A stretch of DNA of 40,104 bases from VFZS01 sp964353255. GTDB lineage: Bacteria; Acidobacteriota; Terriglobia; Bryobacterales; Bryobacteraceae. The DNA lies in contig CAYGVJ010000038.1 of NCBI GenBank assembly GCA_964353255.1, positions 1 through 40,104 of the forward strand, written 5' to 3'. The position numbers and the translations under genes were made by a program. This document shows positions 33,501 to 40,104 of the stretch, in pieces. The first letter of the stretch is position 1. Each line of letters begins with the position of its first letter. The notes beneath the pieces were generated by a model that worked only from the letters and a program-made list of their open reading frames with translations, was not told the origin of the DNA and did no database searches.

Positions 33501-35431
33501 TCATTCGTAGCGGAGCACCTTCACGGGGTCGAGGCGGCTCGCTTTGAGAGCCGGGAGGGCGCCTGCCACCACCGCCACAGCGAGCAATCCGGCGGCAGAC
33601 AGCACAAGGGTGAGCGGATCGCGCGGCTCAACGCCGTAAAGCAGGCTCCGGACCAGCCGCGTCAGCCACCAGACCAGGGGCAAGGCCAGCCCGATGCCGA
33701 TCCCCGCCAGCACCGTGGCCAGCAGCCCAAAGGCGCTGGACAGGTAGGCCACCAGGCGCTCCAGGACCAGGGAACGGTCCAATTGGTCCTCCATGGTGTT
33801 CATGTCGAAGATGGGGATACTGGGGTCGAGATTCCGCATCTCGGCGCGAACCGCAGCGAACATCTTCGCGGAAGGCAGCGCGGTCCGGATGTACACGGTC
33901 ATGGCGTACGCTGAATCCATCTGCGGATAGGCCACCAGAACCTGCCGTGGGACTTCTTGCCGCAGGTCTTCGTACTTGGTATCCGCCACCACGCCGATGA
34001 TCTCCATGTCCAGCTTCACTTGCGGACCGGCGCCGAAGCCGATGTGGTAGCCCTCCATGATCGGCACCAGCGCCAAGGCCGCCGTTTCGACTCCCGGAAG
34101 GCCCTGCAATCGCTGGTGCAACTGCTGGTAGAACTCCTTGGTGCGGTCGTGGCCGTAGCCACTCAGCATGGGGTCCAGCTTGAAGCGGATAAGGTTGGTG
34201 GGCCGGAAACCGGGGGCCACCGGCCTGAGCTTGAGCAGGCTCTGAACGAAGAGGCCGGACCCTACCAGCAAGAGCAGGGAGAGGGTCACCTGCACCACGA
34301 CCAGAGTCTTACGCAGCCGGGTCCCGTGGCCGCCCGCGACCGAGCCGGCCTGCTCTTTCATCACCGAGGCCAGGTCCGTCCGGGTGACCTGGAGGGCCGG
34401 CAGCAGGCCGAACAGCAGGGCCGCGGCGAATGACACCAGCAGGCTGAAAGCGAGGGTGCGAAGATCGGGCGCCAGCGAGAAAGCCAGGCGCGCGGCAATC
34501 TCTTTCTGCCGGCCCGTCGCCCGCGCCACCAGCAGGTTCGAGACGTTGGCGCAGGCAATCAGCAGCACCAAGCCCACCAGGGCCGTCAACACCTGGAGCG
34601 GCGTCTCCAGCGCCCCCCGCATCCCTGAGTACCCCTGGCCTCCCGGCAGCACCACGGCGTAGGAGCGCAGGAACTGCTGTCGGGCGTACTCCGTGGCCCG
34701 GCTGAAGGGCGCTTCCTACACCTCCTGGTAGATGATCTGCTTGTAGAGCGTGCGGATCGACGCTTCCGCTTGCGACCTCGACACGCCGGGTTTCAGACGT
34801 GCGTAGACCTGCACCCACCGGCCGCGGCGGTTCTCCAGAAGCCCAGGTTCACTCCGCCAAAACCAGGCGCCGCCACGCCCACCACCGTCATCGGGAAGCC
34901 GTTCACCCGGATGGTCTGGCCGATGATGTTTCGGTCGCCCCGAAACCGGTTGCGCCAGTAGTCGTGGTTCAGCACCACCACCGGGTTGGCGTCCGGGCTG
35001 GTCTCGTCGTCCTTGGTGAAGGTGCGTCCCAGCGCCGCGCCGACGCCCAGCACCTCGAAGTAGTTGCCCGAGACCAACTCCGCCTCGATGCGCTCGGCGG
35101 GGCCGTCGTAGCTCATGTTGACCACTGTGCCGCGCAGGCACAGCACGCCGCTGAACACCTGGTTCTTGTCCCGGTAGTCCTTGTACATCGGATAGGAGAT
35201 CACGTTCGAGCCGCGGTTGCTGCCCCAGTACGCGCCGCGGGTGGCGATCATCACCAGCGATTCCGGGTCCTTCACCGGCAACAGGCGCAGCAGCACCTGG
35301 TCAGTCAGGGTGAAGATGGCGGTGTTGGCGCCGATGCCCAGTGCCAGGGACAGCACGGCCACCGTCGTGAACATCGGGGACTTGGCTAGGGCGCGCAAGG
35401 CATAGCGCACGTCCGAGACCAGGGGGGCCAT
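33501..35431 (-). pseudogene. Decayed ADOP-type ABC transporter permease (MacB/FtsX family)
   Basis: The N-terminal part (from ATG at 35431) reads like an intact ADOP: 'SDVRYALRALAKSPMFTTVA', 'LALGIGANTAIFTLTDQVLL', then the MacB periplasmic domain to 'GFGGVNLGF'. Near 34840 the frame shifts and resumes as 'RRGRWVQVYARLKPGVSRSQ'. An in-frame TAG at 34716-34718 follows 'YKQIIYQEV'. Reading beyond it continues with 'EAPFSRATEYARQQFLRSYA' and on to the end …LDPVKVLRYE. Compared with the usual ~800-residue family layout, blocks are missing at the shift point, after 'KEIAARLA' (much of the first FtsX region), after 'LVPIMEGYH' (second MacB domain) and after 'LAGIGI' (second FtsX region). Each half may still be translated, but a working permease is unlikely. 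No ATP-binding partner is adjacent, which is normal for ADOPs. Confidence 0.88.
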
Positions 35432-35530
35432 AACATCTGAGACGAACGGTCCGGGCGGATGTTCCGTCGGACGCCTCCGTGATTGGCAGATCGGCTAGAA
35501 TGGGGTTCGGCGCTCGCAGGGCGCCCGCCG

Positions 35531-37585
35531 ATGAGTCAGGCCCCGCCCACCCGGGATCTCCAGCCCGAGCCCTCTGCCGAGGGGCGCTTGGATTCCTGGA
35601 AGGAGATTGCGGCCTATCTCAGCCGAGGCACGCGGACCGTTCAACGCTGGGAGCGGGAGCATCGCTTGCCCGTGCACCGCTTGCGCTTGACCAGGGGCAG
35701 GGGAGCCTCGGTGCACGCGTACAAGGCTGAGCTGGACACTTGGTGGGCTGCGCACCGGGCCGATCTGGAGCAGGAATCCCCTGAAGCTGCGCCCGCTCCC
35801 GACGGACGCCTCCTGCCCAGGCGAGCCGTCTGGATCGCCGTGCTGGCCTCCATCACGGTGATCGCCAGCTTGGCCGGGTGGTGGCTTTCGGGCAGCGGCA
35901 GGGCCAGCCGCGCCCCACTCAGGGTAGTCCCACTTACCAGTTACGCGGGCTACGAGGACTACGCTTCGTTCTCCCCAGACGGCGAGCACGTGGCATTCTC
36001 TTGGACGGGTGCAAAGCAGGACAACTTAGACATCTACGTCAAGACGATCGGCAGGGAGCCCCCGCTGCGGCTCACTCGGGATCCCCTTCCCGACAGCTAC
36101 CCCACCTGGTCGCCGGATGGCCGCTGGATCGCGTTTCTGCGCAGCAAGCGGCCGGAGGCGGATGCGGTCCTGCTGGTGCCGGCCCAAGGCGGGCCGGAGC
36201 GCCAGGTGGCCGAGGTCTGCAACCTCCAGGGTGACCTGCGCGACCCGCTGTTGGCCTGGACCCCGGATGGCCGGTGGCTGATCGTTCCCGACAAGAGCGC
36301 TCCGGCGGAGCCTTACGCCCTGATCCTGCTATCTCCCGATAGCGGTGAGAAAAGGCGGCTGACGGCGCCGTCTTCGAGGTCCTTGGGGGACAGCTCCCCC
36401 GCGGTCTCGCCGGATGGAAAGATCCTGGCGTTCTCCCGGTGCGCCACCATCGAGGTCTGCGACATACACTTGCTGGACCTGTTCCCGGACTCCACCGCCA
36501 AGGGACAGCCCCGGCGTCTGAGCCGCGAGCAGGCCGCCATCGCCAGCATCATGTGGCTTCCCGGCGGGCGCGAGCTTCTCTATGTGCTGGGGCACGGCGA
36601 TCTTCCGACTCTGCAACGAATCGAGGTGGTGGGCTCGGCGCGCGCGAAACCGGTGAGCTCCGTTACCAATATCGGCTATCAGGTGCGGATATCCCCGCGG
36701 GGCGACCGGCTGGCGTACACCCTGGGCTCGGACGACCGGAACGTCTACCGCGTGCCGCTTTCCGAGCGCGGCGAAGTGACCGGACCGCCCGAAAAGCTCG
36801 CCTCCTCGACGCGCATTGAGCAGAGCCCCTCGATCTCGCCGGACGGCAAACGCATCGCCGTGATGTCTTACCGTACCGGCCACCCGGAGATCTGGGTTTC
36901 CAACCTGGACGGCTCCGGAGCCGTTCAGGTGACCTCTTTCGGTGGACCGCTCACCGCGATACCGCGCTGGTCTCCTGACGGGCGGTACATCGCCTTCGAT
37001 TCCCGGGCCGGGGGCGACGCCGAGATTTACGTGGTCAGCCCCGCAGGGGGCCGGGCCACGCGCCTGACCTCCGAGCCGTCCAACGATTGCGTACCGAGCT
37101 GGTCGCGGGACGGACGCTGGATCTACTTCGCCTCCGACCGCAGCGGCGAGTTCCAGATCTGGAGAATGCCGGCATCCGGCGGGCAGGCCATCCAGGTGAC
37201 GCGCCGGGGCGGCTATGGCGCCTTCGAGGCGCCGGACGGCCGGCTGCTTTACTACGCCAAGACCTACGGTTACGGGAAGACCAGCCTGTGGCGGGTCCCG
37301 GTCCAAGGGGGCGACGAAGTCCAGGTCATCGCTGATGTCTGGAGCCGGCACAGCTTCTACGTGGTGGACGAGGGCATCTACTTCATTCACTCCCTGGATC
37401 CGGAGGTCGGCTACCCGATCTGCTTCTACCGGTTCTCGACCGGACGCATCGAGCGAGTGGGCGTCATCAACCGGTCTTTAGCGATCGGCCTGTGTGCCTG
37501 GCCCCTGTCCCGGCCGCAGTGGCTGCTCTACGCGGTTCATGAGGAGTCCCCCAGCGACCTCATGCTGGTCGAGAACTTCCGCTAG
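35531..37585 (+). CDS. Membrane-bound HTH regulator with periplasmic PD40 propeller, paralogue 1
   Basis: About 684 residues from the ATG at 35531; an upstream TTG at 35483 would add 16 residues without support. Order: a winged HTH of excisionase/MerR-like type near residues ~18-75 ('LDSWKEIAAYLSRGTRTVQR', 'WEREHRLPVHRLRL', 'VHAYKAELDTWW'); an acidic Pro-rich linker; a TM helix at ~100-120 (AVWIAVLASITVIASLAGWW); and a TolB-like six-bladed propeller made of PD40 repeats ('FSPDGEHVAFSWTG', 'WSPDGRWIAFLRS', 'ISPDGKRIAVMSYRTGHPEI', 'WSRDGRWIYFASDRSGEFQI'). The layout is that of a ToxR/CadC-type one-component regulator: DNA binding inside, sensing outside. Its paralogue follows 49 bp downstream. 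Targets unknown. Divergent from the decayed permease. Confidence 0.92.
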   Translation: MSQAPPTRDLQPEPSAEGRLDSWKEIAAYLSRGTRTVQRWEREHRLPVHRLRLTRGRGASVHAYKAELDTWWAAHRADLEQESPEAAPAPDGRLLPRRAVWIAVLASITVIASLAGWWLSGSGRASRAPLRVVPLTSYAGYEDYASFSPDGEHVAFSWTGAKQDNLDIYVKTIGREPPLRLTRDPLPDSYPTWSPDGRWIAFLRSKRPEADAVLLVPAQGGPERQVAEVCNLQGDLRDPLLAWTPDGRWLIVPDKSAPAEPYALILLSPDSGEKRRLTAPSSRSLGDSSPAVSPDGKILAFSRCATIEVCDIHLLDLFPDSTAKGQPRRLSREQAAIASIMWLPGGRELLYVLGHGDLPTLQRIEVVGSARAKPVSSVTNIGYQVRISPRGDRLAYTLGSDDRNVYRVPLSERGEVTGPPEKLASSTRIEQSPSISPDGKRIAVMSYRTGHPEIWVSNLDGSGAVQVTSFGGPLTAIPRWSPDGRYIAFDSRAGGDAEIYVVSPAGGRATRLTSEPSNDCVPSWSRDGRWIYFASDRSGEFQIWRMPASGGQAIQVTRRGGYGAFEAPDGRLLYYAKTYGYGKTSLWRVPVQGGDEVQVIADVWSRHSFYVVDEGIYFIHSLDPEVGYPICFYRFSTGRIERVGVINRSLAIGLCAWPLSRPQWLLYAVHEESPSDLMLVENFR

Positions 37586-37634
37586 CCGGGTCTGGCGGAA
37601 CACTTCCTGGAGATCGTGCGTCTACTAGATCGTA

Positions 37635-39665
37635 GTGGCCGCTCCGGCTCCACATTCGCAGTCTGCCTCGAACGGGCGTCTCGACTCCTGGAAGGAGATC
37701 GCCTCCCATCTTGGGCGTGGCACCCGCACCGTGCAGCGCTGGGAGCGCGAGTGCGGCCTGCCCGTCCACCGTCTGCGCCTGCCCGGCCAGAAACAGGGCT
37801 CGGTGTTCGCCTACAAGTCCGAGCTCGAGGCCTGGTGGACGACTCACCGCACCACGCTGGAGCAGGAGGGGCCCGCGATTGCCGCCGTGCCGCCGGCCCC
37901 GCGAAAGACGTTGTGGCTGGCCGCTCTGGCTTGCGCGGTGATCGTCATAGCGATTCTCGGATGGCGTTTCCTCAGCATGCGCACCAGGCCCGCAGTTGGG
38001 CTCAGGACGACACCCCTCACCAGCTATGCGGGACTCGAGAGCTACCCCGGCTTCTCTCCCGACGGACGGCAGGTGGTCTTCTCCTGGGTCGGCGAGAAGC
38101 AGGACAACACCGACGTCTATGTCAAGACGATCGGCCCGGACGCCCCCCTTCGGCTCACCACCGATCCCGCCGACGACATTCAGCCGGTTTGGTCGCCAGA
38201 CGGGCGTTCCATCGCTTTTCTGCGCACCCAGTGGGGCGCCACCGACGAAATCCGCCTGGTACCCGCGTCTGGAGGGCCCGAGCGCCGGCTGGGCCAGATC
38301 CAGAGCCCACTCACCGACATCCCCCGGCCCTTTCTGGCCTGGAGCAGGGATGGGCGTTGGCTGATCGTTCCCGAGCGGCCCTCGCTGGCGGATCCGCACA
38401 TGCTCATGCTGCTGTCCGTGGTCAGCGGCGAGAAGCGCTTTCTCACCCGGCCCCCGCCGCAGTCGCTGGGCGACAGCGCACCGGCGGTTTCGCCGGACGG
38501 CCGCACCCTGGCCTTCATCCGCTGCCCCTCGATCGCCGTCTGCGATGTTCATCTGCTCGAACTTGAAACCGACTTCACGGCCAAAGGCGAGCCGCGCCGC
38601 CTCACCTCCGAGGGCACCCAGTTCTACAGCCCCATGTGGGCGGCTGGCGGGCGAGAGATTTTCTATGTGCGGGTTCAGGGCGACGCGCCGTCGCTGCGGC
38701 GGGTGCCACTCTCGGGCTCCGGGGCCCCGCAGGCGATGCAGTCGCTGGGGAACCTCGGGTTCCATGCGGCCATCTCGCCCCAGGGCGACCGGCTGGCGTA
38801 CAGCACCTTCACCATGGACCGGGACGTCTATCGGGTGGAGCTTCCCCCTGGCGGCGGAGCCGGTCCCCCGACGAAGCTTATCGCTTCTACACGCGCGGAT
38901 CAGTTCCCCGTCTACTCCCCGGACGGCAAGCGCATCGCGTTCTTCTCGGACCGCACCGGCAGCCCGGAGGTTTGGCTCTGCGATGCCGACGGCTCTCACG
39001 AGGCGCAGTTAACCTCCTTTGGCGGGCCGGGGGTCACCAGCCCGAACTGGTCCCCGAATGGCCGGCAGATTGCCTTCGATGTTGCCTTCCAGGGCTCCGC
39101 CGACATCTACACCATGGAGGTGAGCGGCGGCCAGCCCCAGCGCTTGACCACGGACCAGGCTAATGATCGCCTACCCAGTTGGTCGCGCGATGGCCGGTGG
39201 ATCTACTTTGCCTCCGACCGCACCGGTGAGCAGCAGGTGTGGAAGATGCCAGCCGCCGGCGGGCCCGCTGTCCAGGTGACCAAGCGGGGCGGTTACGGGG
39301 CTTACGAATCGCCCGATGGGAGGTTCCTCTACTACGCCAAATCGTACAGCTATGGCAGGACCGGCCTGTGGCGGGTGCCAGTCGCGGGCGGGCAAGAGAC
39401 CCAGCTTGGTGACTGGCTGTCGAGCGCGTACAACTTCACCGTGGCGGGCGACGGAGTCTACTTCGCGGGCGCCAGGGAGCCGCGGGGCGGCTTCCCCATT
39501 TGCGTGTGGCGGCCTGCTACCGGTCAGGTCGAGCGCCTCGGGACCATCGACAAGATGTTAGCACTGGGCTTGAGCGTGTGGCCTAGCGACCACCCGCGCG
39601 CGCTGCTCTACGCGGTCCGCGAACCGCCCGCCGGCGACCTGATGATGGTCGAGAACTTGAGGTAA
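37635..39665 (+). CDS. Membrane-bound HTH regulator with periplasmic PD40 propeller, paralogue 2
   Basis: A 676-residue tandem paralogue of the preceding gene, starting with GTG at 37635. The same order is seen: HTH ('RLDSWKEIASHLGRGTRTVQ', 'WERECGLPVHRLRLPGQKQG'), TM helix (LWLAALACAVIVIAILGWRF), and a PD40 propeller with 'FSPDGRQVVFSWVGEKQDNT', 'WSPDGRSIAFLRTQWGATDE', 'YSPDGKRIAFFSDRTGSPEV' and 'WSRDGRWIYFASDRTGEQQV'. The two proteins align nearly end to end, and both finish with the same …LM(L/M)VENL/FR tail, so this is a local duplication that has diverged mainly in the linker and some blades. The HTH recognition helix is almost unchanged, suggesting similar operators, while the propellers may sense different signals. 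The stop is 3 bases before the ankyrin gene's start. Confidence 0.92.
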   Translation: MAAPAPHSQSASNGRLDSWKEIASHLGRGTRTVQRWERECGLPVHRLRLPGQKQGSVFAYKSELEAWWTTHRTTLEQEGPAIAAVPPAPRKTLWLAALACAVIVIAILGWRFLSMRTRPAVGLRTTPLTSYAGLESYPGFSPDGRQVVFSWVGEKQDNTDVYVKTIGPDAPLRLTTDPADDIQPVWSPDGRSIAFLRTQWGATDEIRLVPASGGPERRLGQIQSPLTDIPRPFLAWSRDGRWLIVPERPSLADPHMLMLLSVVSGEKRFLTRPPPQSLGDSAPAVSPDGRTLAFIRCPSIAVCDVHLLELETDFTAKGEPRRLTSEGTQFYSPMWAAGGREIFYVRVQGDAPSLRRVPLSGSGAPQAMQSLGNLGFHAAISPQGDRLAYSTFTMDRDVYRVELPPGGGAGPPTKLIASTRADQFPVYSPDGKRIAFFSDRTGSPEVWLCDADGSHEAQLTSFGGPGVTSPNWSPNGRQIAFDVAFQGSADIYTMEVSGGQPQRLTTDQANDRLPSWSRDGRWIYFASDRTGEQQVWKMPAAGGPAVQVTKRGGYGAYESPDGRFLYYAKSYSYGRTGLWRVPVAGGQETQLGDWLSSAYNFTVAGDGVYFAGAREPRGGFPICVWRPATGQVERLGTIDKMLALGLSVWPSDHPRALLYAVREPPAGDLMMVENLR

Positions 39666-39668
39666 CCT

Positions 39669-40104
39669 GTGTTTGCCGATCGGTGGTCCCTGCCCCGTCT
39701 TCTCGCATGTGTGCTTTCCTCGATCCTGCTTGGTGGCCTCGTGGCGCAGCCGCCTCCGCCCCCGCCGGGACGGGCTGAAGGTCCGGCCTCGGCAATCCAT
39801 GAGGCCGCGGGCAAGGGCGACGTGGATCGCGTCCGGCAACTGCTGGCGAGCCAGCCCGAATTGCTGAACTTAAGGAACCAGTACGGGCGCACCCCGCTGC
39901 TAGAAGCCACGTTCGCGCGGCAAAGGCAGGTCGTCACCTTCTTGATCCAGAAGGGCGCCGACGTGAACGCCTCGGATCGCGAGGGGGCGACCCCGCTGCT
40001 CGCGGCGGTCTTTTTCGGCGAGTTGGATCTGGTCAAGCTGCTGCTGGCGCGCGGCGCCCCGGCGAACCCTTCCGGCAACATCCTGGCCTTTTCTCCCCTG
40101 CATC
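39669..40104 (+). CDS. Secreted ankyrin-repeat protein, 3'-truncated by window edge
   Basis: The frame is open to the right edge (145 codons visible). GTG at 39669 has GAGGT at 39659-39663, five bases upstream and overlapping the stop of the regulator gene, which supports this start and co-transcription. A signal peptide (LPRLLACVLSSILLGGLVAQ) is followed by a Pro-rich stretch and ankyrin repeats: 'AIHEAAGKGDVDRVRQLLAS', 'YGRTPLLEATFARQRQVVTF', 'LIQKGADVNASDREGATPLL', 'AAVFFGELDLVKLLLARGAP'. Further repeats are expected beyond the window. Periplasmic ankyrin proteins mediate protein-protein contacts; an interaction with the propellers encoded just upstream is possible but untested. Confidence 0.88.
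   Translation, partial: MFADRWSLPRLLACVLSSILLGGLVAQPPPPPPGRAEGPASAIHEAAGKGDVDRVRQLLASQPELLNLRNQYGRTPLLEATFARQRQVVTFLIQKGADVNASDREGATPLLAAVFFGELDLVKLLLARGAPANPSGNILAFSPLH

Noticed and set aside
1..40104. CRISPR arrays, tRNA or rRNA genes, riboswitches, complete insertion sequences
   Set aside because: None was seen when reading both strands. The only multi-copy structures noticed are the 125-bp repeats, the heptamer tract and the paralogous regulators.

Overview
This 40.1 kb window is GC-rich bacterial chromosome. It most likely comes from an Acidobacteriota member of the Bryobacterales/Solibacter type. The signs are an Oar-like TonB-dependent receptor, an ADOP-type (acidobacterial duplicated orphan permease) ABC permease, membrane regulators joining an HTH to a PD40 propeller, a sensor kinase with a Reg_prop propeller, and many secreted peptidases. 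This placement is inferred from gene content; no rRNA, tRNA, CRISPR array, phage region or complete insertion sequence was seen.

Left part (1-10063): the 3' part of a TonB-dependent receptor, a uroporphyrinogen-decarboxylase-family protein, a GH67 alpha-glucuronidase, and a divergently transcribed hybrid histidine kinase. Together they look like a glucuronoxylan uptake, cleavage and sensing locus.

Middle (10082-18490): a 125-bp palindromic repeat; then on the minus strand an M3 peptidase, a zinc-ribbon protein coupled to a SNF2 helicase, a small membrane protein and a GyrI-like protein; then a ThuA-like protein on plus and a creatininase-family hydrolase on minus.

18559-25000 (minus): a compact operon of a one-TM membrane protein, CstA, YbdD/YjiX, an S9 prolyl oligopeptidase and an M24 Xaa-Pro-type peptidase, joined by ATGA overlaps. 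It looks like a proline-containing-peptide or pyruvate utilisation unit.

25084-27540 (plus): FdtB-like aminotransferase and FdtA-like ketoisomerase (3-amino-3,6-dideoxy-sugar nucleotides), then a secreted YCF48/BNR-like protein. A second copy of the 125-bp repeat follows, in the opposite orientation.

27713-35431 (minus): a secreted propeller-like protein, an orphan secretin, RlmI, a 51-residue membrane protein found by reading the sequence directly, a polytopic membrane protein, and a decayed ADOP permease pseudogene. 35531-40104 (plus): tandem paralogous membrane regulators (HTH-TM-PD40 propeller), then a secreted ankyrin-repeat protein cut by the window edge.

The most notable signals are the 125-bp MITE-like repeat pair, the SNF2/zinc-ribbon pair, the CstA-peptidase operon with a heptamer repeat in a signal-peptide region, and the permease pseudogene with several separate deletions.
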